Assembly: GCF_963929015.1 (NCBI RefSeq)
Contig: NZ_CAWVHE010000018.1
Span: 1-64,000 of the forward strand
Length of the DNA stretch: 64,000 nt
From: Merdimonas sp963929015
GTDB lineage: Bacteria > Bacillota > Clostridia > Lachnospirales > Lachnospiraceae
Direction of reading: 5' to 3'
Both the position numbers and the translations under genes were made by a program. Shown in pieces: positions 33,502 to 42,111 of this stretch. Every line of letters starts with the position of its first letter. Position 1 is the stretch's first letter. The notes under the pieces are model-generated. The model was not told the origin of the DNA. It did no database searches and was given only the letters and a program-made list of their open reading frames with translations.

Positions 33502-33711
33502 ATGGGAGAAAAAGGAATCCGGATCGCAGTGAATTTTATTGTGCGGATGGTGATCGGGACAGCTATGATTTTCTTTGTAAATGAATTTCTTTCTATCCAG
33601 GAGATTGCCGTGTGCGTGGGGATCAGTCCGGTTACTGTTTTGACATCCGGAACCCTTGGGATTCCGGGGGTTATCCTGCTGTACGGCATTAAATTCTATA
33701 GTCTCCTGTAA
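33502..33711 (+). CDS. bofA: BofA-like pro-sigma-K processing inhibitor
   Basis: A 69-residue membrane protein with two hydrophobic segments (about 8-27 and 40-66). The C-terminal pattern GIPGVILLYGIK is typical of BofA, which in Bacillus holds the SpoIVFB protease inactive until the forespore signal. AAGGAGGAAAGGGAA precedes ATG 33502. No spoIVFA/B gene is present nearby. Confidence 0.85.
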   Translation: MGEKGIRIAVNFIVRMVIGTAMIFFVNEFLSIQEIAVCVGISPVTVLTSGTLGIPGVILLYGIKFYSLL

Positions 33712-33747
33712 GACTTGCACAAAGATTTTCTTTTTTTAAAACAGGGA

Positions 33748-33776
33748 TAGACAAGCAGTCGTCCCGGGGGTATAAT
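33748..33776 (+). promoter_or_regulatory. SigA-type promoter of the Tad pilus operon
   Basis: TAGACA (33748-33753), 17-bp spacer, TATAAT (33771-33776), about 155 nt upstream of the first gene. Confidence 0.65.
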
Positions 33777-33931
33777 CGTCCTACAAGTTCCGGAAAGGAG
33801 CTTGCATCTGATTGATTCTGACAAAGTATTCAAGTGATTCTAAGACTATTCAGAACTCTGTGCCATTTCGGCAGCGATTCAACCAACCAATGCAGCAGCA
33901 TAGCAGAAAGTATATGAAGGAGGGATATTAT

Positions 33932-34846
33932 GTGGGCAGAAGTTTTATAATCTGTGACAAAGAGGAAGGATATGCCCAGGCGCTGGCCGCGTTTTTTCTG
34001 CGGAAAAAGGAGCTGGCTCTCCAGATCCAGGTCTGCTCTTCTCCGGAGCAGGCGGCAGCTATCCAGGAGGAACAGGAGGCAGATATTCTGATCATCCATG
34101 ACGCCTGGCCTATGGAAGAAAGAAGAAAGGTGCGGGCGGAGAACCGGTTTGTGCTGACGGAATCAGGGAACGCTGATCTTGAGGACGGGGAAACTGCCCT
34201 GTACCGCTATCAGTCAGGGGAAGCCCTGCTGGCGGAGATGATGCAAATCTGCGGCGGAGAATTTCGGACGGCGGGAGAGCTGTTTCTCAGGCAGAAAAAT
34301 GGTCATGCGCGGGTAATCGGAGTCTTTTCGCCGGTCCACCGGCTGGGGAAGACGGCCTATGCTCTGAAACTTGGCAAAGAACTGGGGGCATCCTCCACGG
34401 TTCTGTACCTGAATATGGAACTGTACGGCGGACTCGGCGGGCATTTCCCGGAGGAGGGAAGCACTTTGGCAGACGCGCTGTATTATTCCAGGATGGAAGG
34501 GAAGGAGCTTGGCTGGATGCTGGCCACTATGGTGAGTCACATGGGCCCGCTGGATTATCTTTTGCCGGCCCGGGTGTCAGAGGACGTAAAGTCGGTTCCG
34601 GCGGAAGACTGGCGGCATCTGTTGGATCAGATCATATCGGAAGGGATGTATGAGACGCTGATCCTGGATCTGGATGAAGGGATCCGGGGGCTGTACGATC
34701 TGCTCCGGATGTGTACGGAGATCCATATGCCGGTGGAAGGAGACGCGCTGGCGGCTGCAAAAGTCCTGCAGTTTGAAGAAGAACTTCACATCCTGGGGTA
34801 TGAGGATGTGAGATCTAAGATCCGTAAGATGGAGGGATCCCGGTGA
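33932..34846 (+). CDS. TadZ/CpaE-like pilus localisation ATPase
   Basis: A 304-residue protein and the first gene of the Tad operon. A receiver-like N-terminal half (about 1-115, ADILIIHDAW) is joined to a MinD/ParA-like half with a deviant Walker A (FSPVHRLGKTAYALKLG). This arrangement is seen in TadZ/CpaE, which places the pilus machine at the membrane. GTG 33932 follows AAGGAGGG. A longer TTG start at 33812, which has AAAGGAG upstream, would add 40 residues. Its stop overlaps tadA by 4 nt (GTGA). Confidence 0.75.
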   Translation: MGRSFIICDKEEGYAQALAAFFLRKKELALQIQVCSSPEQAAAIQEEQEADILIIHDAWPMEERRKVRAENRFVLTESGNADLEDGETALYRYQSGEALLAEMMQICGGEFRTAGELFLRQKNGHARVIGVFSPVHRLGKTAYALKLGKELGASSTVLYLNMELYGGLGGHFPEEGSTLADALYYSRMEGKELGWMLATMVSHMGPLDYLLPARVSEDVKSVPAEDWRHLLDQIISEGMYETLILDLDEGIRGLYDLLRMCTEIHMPVEGDALAAAKVLQFEEELHILGYEDVRSKIRKMEGSR

Positions 34847-36225
34847 TCCGGGCGGAGCAGCTCCATGCCAGGATCATGGATGAGCTGGATCTTAGCCGGG
34901 AGATGGAAGACGAGGATCTGATCCGGCTGATCTATCAGGTACTTGGAGAGGCTTCCAGGGAGGAGCATTTGTCGCTGGAGGAAAAGACCGCTCTTGGGCG
35001 GGAATTGTTCAATGCTTTCCGCAAACTGGATCTGCTCCAGGAATTTCTGGAGGATGACGAGATCACAGAAATCATGATCAATGGTACGGATTATATCTTT
35101 TATGAAAAGGCCGGAAGGATCTGGCAGTCCGACCGGAGGTTTATGTCCAGGGAGAAGCTTGAGGATGTGATCCAGCAGATTGTTTCAGGCTCCAACCGGA
35201 GGGTCAATGAGGCCTCGCCGATCGTAGACGCAAGGCTTCCCGACGGCTCCCGGGTGCATGTGGTGCTGGCCCCGGTGGCGCTGAACGGACCCATCGTGAC
35301 CATCCGTAAGTTTTCCGGGGAAGCCGCGTCTATGGAGCAGCTGATCTCCTGGGGTTCTCTAAGCCGGGAGATGGCAAAGTTCTTAAGTATCCTGGTGGCG
35401 GCCGGATACAATATCTTTATCAGTGGAGGAACCGGTTCCGGGAAAACCACTTTCTTAAACGCCATGTCACAGTATATTCCCAGAGATGAAAGAATCATTA
35501 CCATCGAAGACAATGCGGAACTGAAGATCAGAGGGATTCCGAATCTGGTCAGCCTGGAGGCCCGGAACGCCAATGTAGAGGGCACCGGCCAGGTGACGAT
35601 CCGGGACCTGATCAAGGCGGCGCTTCGGATGCGGCCCAACCGGATCATCGTGGGCGAAGTACGGTCTGCGGAGGCCATTGATATGCTTCAGGCGTTTAAC
35701 ACCGGCCATGACGGCAGCTTAAGCACCGGCCACGCCAACAGTCCCAGAGATATGCTGTCCCGCCTGGAGACCATGGTCCTGATGGGGATGGACCTGCCCC
35801 TTGCGGCCATCCAGCGTCAGATCGCTTCCGGGGTGGACATTATCATACATCTGGGGCGGCTTCGGGACAAGAGCCGGAAGGTTCTGGAAGTGGCGGAGGT
35901 GTTGGGATATGAGAAAGGAGAGATCCGGCTGGAGACACTATACCGGTTTGAGGAGGAGGGAACGAAAGATGGCAGGATTCAGGGCGGCTGGAAAAAGTGT
36001 CATGAACTTGCTTGCAGGGACAAGCTGCTGGCGGCAGGATATGACCCGGAAAGAGTGGATCTGGATCGGAGGGAAGGCGGCTCTGATCACGGCAGTCACG
36101 GCCTGGCTTTATTACCGGAATCCGTGGGCGGTACTTTTTTTGACCCCTCTGTGGGCCTGGCATTTTCGCATGATGGCGGAAGCAGCCTGCAGGAAAAAGG
36201 AGGAAGAATTTGCAAAACAATTTAA
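34843..36225 (+). CDS. tadA: TadA/CpaF-family pilus assembly ATPase
   Basis: A 460-residue hexameric secretion ATPase that powers Tad/Flp pilus assembly. Walker A is GGTGSGKTT near residue 195. Walker B (RIIVGEVR) and the His-box (TGHDGSLSTGHAN) are present. The conserved family sequence ends near residue 398 (RDKLLAAGY). The last 60 or so residues are Gly/Ser-rich, unlike the family, and lie over the tadB reading frame. GTG start. Confidence 0.9.
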   Translation: MIRAEQLHARIMDELDLSREMEDEDLIRLIYQVLGEASREEHLSLEEKTALGRELFNAFRKLDLLQEFLEDDEITEIMINGTDYIFYEKAGRIWQSDRRFMSREKLEDVIQQIVSGSNRRVNEASPIVDARLPDGSRVHVVLAPVALNGPIVTIRKFSGEAASMEQLISWGSLSREMAKFLSILVAAGYNIFISGGTGSGKTTFLNAMSQYIPRDERIITIEDNAELKIRGIPNLVSLEARNANVEGTGQVTIRDLIKAALRMRPNRIIVGEVRSAEAIDMLQAFNTGHDGSLSTGHANSPRDMLSRLETMVLMGMDLPLAAIQRQIASGVDIIIHLGRLRDKSRKVLEVAEVLGYEKGEIRLETLYRFEEEGTKDGRIQGGWKKCHELACRDKLLAAGYDPERVDLDRREGGSDHGSHGLALLPESVGGTFFDPSVGLAFSHDGGSSLQEKGGRICKTI

Positions 36226-36757
36226 GGAGGCTATCCAGACCCTTTCGTCAGCTTTAAATACCGGATATTCAGTAGAGAATGCGTTCCGGGAGACCAGAAA
36301 AGAGCTGCAGCTGATCTATCCGGAAGAAGCAAGGATTTCCAGGGAGCTGCAGATGATCGTAAGGCAGTTAAGAATGCAGGTGCCGGTGGAACAGGCGCTG
36401 GAAGAGTTTGCAGACAGAGCGGCGCTTGAGGATCTTAGGAGCTTTGCCGCAGTCTTTGCTTCTGCAAGGAAAAGCGGCGGCGATCTGATCGCGATCATCC
36501 GGGATACTTCTGCCCAGATTGGAGACAAGATCGACGTCCGAAGAGAGATTGATACGATCCTTGCAGCAAAGCAGTATGAATTTAAGGTTATGGCCGCTGT
36601 CCCCTATGGGATCATCGGTTATATGACAGCTGCCTTTCCGGAGTTTATGGGAGGGCTGTATGGCAATCTTGCAGGAACAGGAGTGATGACCATATGTCTG
36701 GCAGTTTATATGAGCGCATATTATCTTGGATTAAGGATCATAAGGATCGATGTCTGA
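36041..36757 (+). CDS. tadB: TadB-like pilus platform protein (T2SS F family)
   Basis: A 238-residue inner-membrane platform protein with N-terminal hydrophobic segments, a T2SSF domain (FKEAIQTLSSALNTGYSVENAF ... SGGDLIAIIRDTS) and two C-terminal helices. ATG 36041 gives the usual N terminus (MTRKEWIWIGGKAAL). A second candidate, ATG 35969, has a stronger ribosome site (GAGGAGGG) and would add 24 residues. Either start lies inside the tadA frame, giving an overlap of 185 or 257 nt. It overlaps tadC by 64 nt. Confidence 0.82.
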   Translation: MTRKEWIWIGGKAALITAVTAWLYYRNPWAVLFLTPLWAWHFRMMAEAACRKKEEEFAKQFKEAIQTLSSALNTGYSVENAFRETRKELQLIYPEEARISRELQMIVRQLRMQVPVEQALEEFADRAALEDLRSFAAVFASARKSGGDLIAIIRDTSAQIGDKIDVRREIDTILAAKQYEFKVMAAVPYGIIGYMTAAFPEFMGGLYGNLAGTGVMTICLAVYMSAYYLGLRIIRIDV

Positions 36758-37968
36758 TCTTTCTTCTCACCGGGTGTATGGCGGTGGGCGGAGCGCTTCT
36801 TCTGGCGGCCGACTATCGCAGGGCCGGAGAAGAGATCCGGGAGGGACTCCGGAGAAATCCGCACGGACAGGGCAGCAGCCGGGAGACAGTGGACGTGGTG
36901 GCAGGAGATTCCGGGGAGAGGATCCCCGTGGAGATTGAGGTAGGGGAACAAAAATATACGGATTCCGAGGTCCGGGATATGTTTGACCGGGTGATCCGCA
37001 GGCTGGACGCGTTGATCTTAAATGGTAATCAGAGCCTGGATCATGTGGAGCAGGATCTGGATCTGGTGACCGCTGTCCCGGACGAGCCGGTGGATCTTTC
37101 CTGGGAGCTTAGCCGTTATGATGTGATGAATCTCCAGGGCGAGATCGAAAGATCCAGGATAGAAGAAGAGGGGACGCCGGTCACAGTAAGCGCGGTGCTG
37201 ACCTACCGGGAAGATGCAACCGAACAGGCAAGGTATCAGCGGACGGTCGTCCTTTATCCGGGAGGATGGGAAGGGGCCAAAGAGAACACACAGGAAATAC
37301 AAAAAGAGCTGGAAGAAGCCGAAGGAGAAAAGCCGGAGGAAGAGATCTTCCGTCTCCCGGAAACTCTTGCCGGTCAGGAAGTGTCTTATTACCGGCATAT
37401 GGATATCCGGGGAGCGGCGCTGCTTGGGATGGCAGTGCTTGCAGGAATCCTTCTTGTGGCAAGAGAGAAACAACAAAAGGCACAGATAGAGACAGCAAGA
37501 AGCCGGCAGATGATCCGTGACTACCCGGAGATCGTAGGAAAGCTGACGCTGTATCTGGGAGCAGGGATGACGGTGAAACGTGCCTTTCGGAAGGTGGTGG
37601 AAGAATATGAGCGGCAAAAAGAAAAGACAGGGGTGCGCTATGCCTATGAAGAGATGCAAAAGACCTGTCGTGAGATGGAGAGCGGCCATACCGAGGCCGA
37701 GAGTTATGAGAATTTCGGGCGGCGATGTCAGGTACAGGCATATCTAAGACTGGGTTCGCTGCTGTCGCAGAACCTGCGGAAGGGAACCAGAGGACTGACA
37801 GGATTATTGAAGATGGAATCGATCCAGGCTTTTGAGGAGCGTAAAGCCAGGGCCAGACGTCTGGGGGAAGAGGCGGGCACCAAGCTGTTGCTGCCTATGT
37901 TTCTTATGCTGGCTATGGTGCTGGTGATTGTGATCCTGCCGGCGTTTCTGTCCATGCAGGGTCTGTGA
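36694..37968 (+). CDS. tadC: TadC-like pilus platform protein with long N-terminal domain
   Basis: A 424-residue membrane protein. The C-terminal half (about 265-424) is a T2SSF domain (YPEIVGKLTLYLGAGMTVKRAF, then LLLPMFLMLAMVLVIVILP). The N-terminal 230 residues carry one membrane helix (about 20-38) and an acidic domain facing outside, which ordinary TadC lacks. The start at 36694 (AGGAG upstream) overlaps tadB by 64 nt. Together with TadB it would form the platform for the Flp1 pilin. Confidence 0.75.
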   Translation: MSGSLYERILSWIKDHKDRCLIFLLTGCMAVGGALLLAADYRRAGEEIREGLRRNPHGQGSSRETVDVVAGDSGERIPVEIEVGEQKYTDSEVRDMFDRVIRRLDALILNGNQSLDHVEQDLDLVTAVPDEPVDLSWELSRYDVMNLQGEIERSRIEEEGTPVTVSAVLTYREDATEQARYQRTVVLYPGGWEGAKENTQEIQKELEEAEGEKPEEEIFRLPETLAGQEVSYYRHMDIRGAALLGMAVLAGILLVAREKQQKAQIETARSRQMIRDYPEIVGKLTLYLGAGMTVKRAFRKVVEEYERQKEKTGVRYAYEEMQKTCREMESGHTEAESYENFGRRCQVQAYLRLGSLLSQNLRKGTRGLTGLLKMESIQAFEERKARARRLGEEAGTKLLLPMFLMLAMVLVIVILPAFLSMQGL

Positions 37969-38011
37969 TCTATTCCCCGCGGCAGCGGGAGAGAACAAAG
38001 AGGAAGGGAGA

Positions 38012-38194
38012 ATGATTATGTGGAGAATCCGTTATTTACTTTATACATTGCGAAGAGACGATGGGATCGGGGTAGTAGAGATCATACTGATCCTGGTGGT
38101 GCTGATCGGGCTGGTCATTATATTCAAATCGCAGCTTACCAGCCTGGTTCAGACGATTTTCGACAAGATCACCAGCGAAAGCGCGAGGATCTAG
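38012..38194 (+). CDS. Flp1 family type IVb pilin
   Basis: A 60-residue prepilin. A short basic leader ends at Gly (RRDDGIG), followed by the hydrophobic stretch VVEIILILVVLIGLVIIF with Glu at position 5 of the mature form, as in Flp pilins. It is the expected major subunit, cut by the prepilin peptidase at 40454. AGGAAGGGAG precedes ATG 38012; ATG 38018 would also work. Confidence 0.88.
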   Translation: MIMWRIRYLLYTLRRDDGIGVVEIILILVVLIGLVIIFKSQLTSLVQTIFDKITSESARI

Positions 38195-38217
38195 GAGAAG
38201 GGAAGGCTGTCCGGGAA

Positions 38218-39579
38218 CTGCGAGGGGAGATTACGGCATTTCTGGCGTTGATCCTTTTGCTTCTGCTCTCCTTTGTGGGGGCAATGCTGGAGAGCGCGTC
38301 TGTCCAGATGGCTAAAAATTATCGCCGGGCGGACATGAACCGGGCCTGTGAAAGCGTGTTTGCGGAATACCAGAAGGAATTGCTTGAAGAGTATGAAATT
38401 TTTGCGCTGGATGCCGGGTATGAAACCGGCAGATATGCAGAGGAGAATCTGTTCGACAGGCTGGATTATTACGGGGCGGCGGGCATCGACCACCAGATCC
38501 TGCGGATCCAGTTTCTGACGGACAAGGGCTGCCAGTCCTTTTTGGAACAGGCAGCCCGCTATATGGAGACAAAATACGGCATAGACATTGTAACAGACTG
38601 GCTGGGCATGACCACGATATGGGGGCAGCAGGAAGAACAGGCGGATGCGTTCCAGTCGAAGGATCAGGAAAAACAGCAGGAGCTTAATGATCTTTTGAAC
38701 GCCAATGAAGGACAGCTGCCGGCGGAGGAGAATCCCATCGCTCATGTGGGAGGACTGAAAAATTCACCCATTCTAAAACTGGTGCTTCCCAGGGACGCGG
38801 TTGTGTCGGAAAAAACGCTTTCCGGGGAAAACCTTCTGGAAAACCGGGAGAAAAACTGTGGCTTTGGAGATTTTTCCGATGTAGCGCCGGGAGAAGGGAC
38901 GTTGTCCACGCTGCTTTTTGGAGCTTATCTTCTGGAACATTTTTCTGCCTTTACAGATGAAGAAAAGACAGGAGCGCTGGACTATGAACTGGAATATATC
39001 CTGGAAGGAAAAGCTTCAGACCGGGAAAACCTGGAGGCAGTGGTGAAAAAGCTGATGCTGCTTCGGTTTGTGCCGAATTATGCCTATATTCAGACAGACA
39101 GCGGGATGAAGGCGGAGGCAGAAGCGATGGCGCTGACTCTGTGTTCCCTTCTGGCTGTGCCCGCGATCACAGCGGCTGCGGCACAGGTGATCCTTCTTTC
39201 CTGGGCTTTTGGAGAGACAGTGATGGATCTGCGTTCTCTGCTTGCAGGAAACAAGGTGCCTCTGACGAAGTCCGGAGACAGCTGGCAGTTAAGCCTTGCA
39301 GGCCTTCTGAAGCTTGGGACAGAAGAAGACGCGGGAGACGGAAAGGATATCCAGGGAGGGCTTGCTTACCGGGAGTATCTTCGGATGCTTTTGTTCCTGG
39401 AATCTCAGAGTACCTGTGCGGTCCGAAGTCTTGGGATAATCGAGCAGAATCTCAGGACCCGGCACGGACAGTCCGGCTTTCGGGCGGATCTCTGTGTGAG
39501 CCGGGTGGAGTTTCACTCAGAAGTGACATTAAGAAGAGGGATCCGTTATGATTTCCCCACTTATTATGGATACCGGTAA
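38218..39579 (+). CDS. Tad-locus membrane protein (DUF5702-like), probable CTG start
   Basis: A protein of about 453 residues that starts with the pattern RGEITAFLALILLLLLSFVGAMLES, as in Clostridial Tad-operon proteins of the DUF5702 type. The N-terminal helix is followed by a large outer domain and a second hydrophobic segment near residues 305-325. No ATG, GTG or TTG lies in frame between the pilin stop and the helix. CTG 38218 gives the family N terminus, and GGAGAAGGGAAGG precedes it. The alternative GTG at 38020 would lie over the whole pilin gene. Confidence 0.65.
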   Translation: MRGEITAFLALILLLLLSFVGAMLESASVQMAKNYRRADMNRACESVFAEYQKELLEEYEIFALDAGYETGRYAEENLFDRLDYYGAAGIDHQILRIQFLTDKGCQSFLEQAARYMETKYGIDIVTDWLGMTTIWGQQEEQADAFQSKDQEKQQELNDLLNANEGQLPAEENPIAHVGGLKNSPILKLVLPRDAVVSEKTLSGENLLENREKNCGFGDFSDVAPGEGTLSTLLFGAYLLEHFSAFTDEEKTGALDYELEYILEGKASDRENLEAVVKKLMLLRFVPNYAYIQTDSGMKAEAEAMALTLCSLLAVPAITAAAAQVILLSWAFGETVMDLRSLLAGNKVPLTKSGDSWQLSLAGLLKLGTEEDAGDGKDIQGGLAYREYLRMLLFLESQSTCAVRSLGIIEQNLRTRHGQSGFRADLCVSRVEFHSEVTLRRGIRYDFPTYYGYR

Positions 39580-39659
39580 GAGGCGGATGCAGATGTCCTC
39601 CCGGGCTTAAGACTTATACAAGAGTTTTAAAAGAAAAGAGGCAGAAAGGAGGAGGAGAC

Positions 39660-40466
39660 GTGGGATATTTCGGAAGATCCAGAATACAAAAAGCTGTCAG
39701 CTCAGATTCCGGCCAAAGGTCCGGAAGGACATCTGTGTCCGCCTCGGTGACGGTGGAGGCGGCAGTTGCCGTACCGCTTTTCTTTTTTGCTGTATTATGT
39801 CTGGTTTATCTGCTGGAGCTGATGGCGGTGGGAACGGCTGTGCGGGCAGGACTTCAATATGCCGGGAAACGGGCGGCGGAGGACGCGGCCGTTGTGACGG
39901 CGCTGCTTCCGTCTAGAGTGGAAGCAGATGTGGTAGAAAACATTGGCGCAGACCGGCTGGACCGAAGTATCATTGTCGGCGGTAGCAGCGGGATCGACTG
40001 CAGCCGCTCCCGTATGTCTCCGGTTACCGGGATCGGAGAAGTTACAGCGGTCTATCGGGTAGAGATCCCGGTCCCGTTCTTTGAGATCCTGCCTGTTGAA
40101 TATGAAGAAAGTCTGCGGATCAAGGCATGGACAGGATATGAGAAAGGCGGGTTTGGTGACGAGGATGACGAGACGGTGTACATTACAGAGACAGGTATGG
40201 TCTATCACAGAGACTATCACTGCAGTTATCTGGATCTGTCGGTCCGGATGGTATCCCGGGAAGAGGTGGGCGGACTTCGGAATGAAAACGGAGGAAAATA
40301 TACGGCATGCCAGCAGTGTAAAGGAAGCGGCGGGCTGGTTTTTATCACTGATTATGGAGACAGATATCACAGTTCGCCGTCCTGCGGCGGCCTGAAACGT
40401 ACCGTATATGCGATTCCGCTCTCGGAAGCGGTAGGAAAGGGGGCGTGTTCCAAATGTGGTCATTAA
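39660..40466 (+). CDS. TadE-like pseudopilin with C-terminal Cys-rich domain
   Basis: A 268-residue protein. The N-terminal pilin-like segment SASVTVEAAVAVPLFFFAVL is a TadE signature. The outer part ends in a Cys/His-rich region (YHCSYL, CQQCKGSG, HSSPSCGG, CSKCGH) that could bind metal or form disulfides. GTG 39660 is set by AAAGGAGGAGGAGAC. Confidence 0.78.
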   Translation: MGYFGRSRIQKAVSSDSGQRSGRTSVSASVTVEAAVAVPLFFFAVLCLVYLLELMAVGTAVRAGLQYAGKRAAEDAAVVTALLPSRVEADVVENIGADRLDRSIIVGGSSGIDCSRSRMSPVTGIGEVTAVYRVEIPVPFFEILPVEYEESLRIKAWTGYEKGGFGDEDDETVYITETGMVYHRDYHCSYLDLSVRMVSREEVGGLRNENGGKYTACQQCKGSGGLVFITDYGDRYHSSPSCGGLKRTVYAIPLSEAVGKGACSKCGH

Positions 40467-40888
40467 GTTATGCAATTGGCATGGGGATCCTGGGAAGTCT
40501 TACGATCGCAGATCTCCAGTTTAGGAAAGTACCGGCGGAGATTCTGGGAGCGGCAGGGATCGCGGCTTTGGTCTATCAGGCAGTCTGCAGAAGGGAGAGT
40601 CTTTGGATGATCCTGGGCGGCGCGGCGGTGGGAGCGGTGTTTCTCTTTCTTAGCTGGGCGACAAAAGAGAAAATAGGATACGGAGACAGCCTGGCCATTC
40701 TGATCCTTGGCGTTTTTCTCGGGTTGTGGGGGCTTGTGCGTCTTTTGTCGGCAGCCTTCGCCCTTTTGGCGCTTTTTTCTGTGGCTCTGCTGATCCGAAA
40801 GAAAATGAGACGGCGGCTGGCGCTGCCCTTTTATCCCTTCCTGGCGGCCGGATATCTGATCTGTATCTATGGAGGTGGTTATCTGTGA
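40454..40888 (+). CDS. Prepilin peptidase (A24, TadV/CpaA type)
   Basis: A 144-residue membrane aspartyl protease that cuts Flp prepilins. The two catalytic Asp lie in IADLQFRKVP and KIGYGDSLAI (GxGD). About five helices. ATG 40454 follows AAAGGGGG; GTG 40445 is an alternative. It overlaps the previous gene by 13 nt and the next by 4 nt. Confidence 0.88.
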   Translation: MWSLSYAIGMGILGSLTIADLQFRKVPAEILGAAGIAALVYQAVCRRESLWMILGGAAVGAVFLFLSWATKEKIGYGDSLAILILGVFLGLWGLVRLLSAAFALLALFSVALLIRKKMRRRLALPFYPFLAAGYLICIYGGGYL

Positions 40889-41274
40889 AACGAAAACTTA
40901 ATGCCTCATTTACAGTGGAAATGTCCGTGATCGCGCCGCTGGCTCTCTTTTTGATCATGGGGTGTATCCTGGTGATCTTTTACTATCATGACAGGAATAT
41001 CTTGTCGGCCGCGGCTTATGAAACGGCGGTGGTGGGAGGCACCAAAGCCAGGGAGAAAGAGGAGGCTGATGCCGGGGAACTGGAGACTCTGTTTCGAGAC
41101 AGAGTCCGGGGAAAATGTATCCTGCTGGCGCAGGCCCGGGCAGGGGTTACAGTCAGTGAAGAGGCTGTGCGGGTGGATGTGACTGCGTCCGGCGCAGGGA
41201 TGCGGATGTCCCTAAGCCGGCAGGCGGCAGTCACCGACCCGGAGAAAGAGATCCGAAGAATCAGGAGGTATTGA
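40885..41274 (+). CDS. TadE-like minor pilin / pseudopilin
   Basis: A 129-residue protein with N-terminal signature NASFTVEMSVIAPLALFLIMG and an outer domain of about 90 residues. GTG 40885 overlaps the peptidase stop (GTGA) and has GGAGGTGG upstream. A longer ATG at 40726 would lie inside the peptidase gene. Confidence 0.8.
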   Translation: MKRKLNASFTVEMSVIAPLALFLIMGCILVIFYYHDRNILSAAAYETAVVGGTKAREKEEADAGELETLFRDRVRGKCILLAQARAGVTVSEEAVRVDVTASGAGMRMSLSRQAAVTDPEKEIRRIRRY

Positions 41275-41281
41275 ACAGACA

Positions 41282-41998
41282 GTGGAACGAAAGATTATGA
41301 TTGAAGAAAAGGAACGGTACCGGGAAGATTATCAGATGCGGATGCTGAAAGCCAACGCTCCGGAAGGGCTTCTGCCTGTGCAGGGAAGAGGGGCGGACCA
41401 GAGAAGCATTTATGAATATGACGTCAGCGGAAAGGTGTCGGTAAAAGCAATGTATGAGAGGAGCGGGATGAATCAGGCGGATCTGCGGCATTTTCTGACC
41501 TCCTTTCAGACGGCACTCCGAGAAACGGAAAAGCATCTTTTGAATGTAAATTGCATCCTCCTGAAGCCGGAATATATTTTTTATGAAGCCGAGAAATATT
41601 ATTTTTGTTATTATCCGCCGGCAGACCAGGAACTTTGGGAGGAATTTCATGCGCTGACGGAATATTTTGTGAAACAGGCGGACTACCAGGATAAAGAGGC
41701 GGTCCGGATCGTATCCCTTCTGCACAAAGGAACCATGGAGGAAAATTACAGTATTGAGAAGCTGATAGGGGAATGTATGGAAGGAGAAGAGGAAAAACCT
41801 CCAGAAGAAAAGAAAAAAAGAGAAAATATCACATACGACACCCGGGAACACGACTGGATCGCGGAGCAGGAACTGGGAAGTTCCATCCTAAGAGAGACAG
41901 ATCAGATGTGGAAACCGGTTAAGCACTTTCTGAAGAAGCATAAAAAGAACCGTTGGGGAGATTGGGACGGCCTTCATATAGAAGAAGACGAATTGTGA
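41282..41998 (+). CDS. DUF6382-like protein of the Tad locus
   Basis: A 238-residue soluble protein similar in layout to DUF6382 proteins that end Clostridial Tad operons, often with a C-terminal FHA domain. Here the FHA domain is absent and the protein ends in an acidic tail. Visible features are CILLKPEYIFYEAEKYYFCYYP and a coiled region rich in Glu/Lys. GTG 41282 follows AGGAGGT. Function unknown. Confidence 0.65.
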   Translation: MERKIMIEEKERYREDYQMRMLKANAPEGLLPVQGRGADQRSIYEYDVSGKVSVKAMYERSGMNQADLRHFLTSFQTALRETEKHLLNVNCILLKPEYIFYEAEKYYFCYYPPADQELWEEFHALTEYFVKQADYQDKEAVRIVSLLHKGTMEENYSIEKLIGECMEGEEEKPPEEKKKRENITYDTREHDWIAEQELGSSILRETDQMWKPVKHFLKKHKKNRWGDWDGLHIEEDEL

Positions 41999-42111
41999 CG
42001 AAAAATGGCGGAGCTTTTCGAAAATGAAGTGGTGAATCAGAGGAAAACTATGGTATAATAATTGATGATTGCACATGAGTCTAAGCTACAATGGAGAAAG
42101 GGGACGCCTGT

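Noticed and set aside
33795..33840. Short upstream ORF before the TadZ-like gene
   Set aside because: The TTG start lies too close to the ribosome site, and the sequence is equally explained by a longer TadZ start at 33812.
36050..36225. A real extra domain at the TadA C terminus
   Set aside because: The tail is Gly/Ser-rich, matches no pattern I know, and overlies the conserved tadB frame.
38020..38217. N-terminal extension of the DUF5702-like protein from GTG 38020
   Set aside because: It would translate the pilin gene out of frame and gives a Pro/Asp/Arg-rich sequence unlike family N termini.
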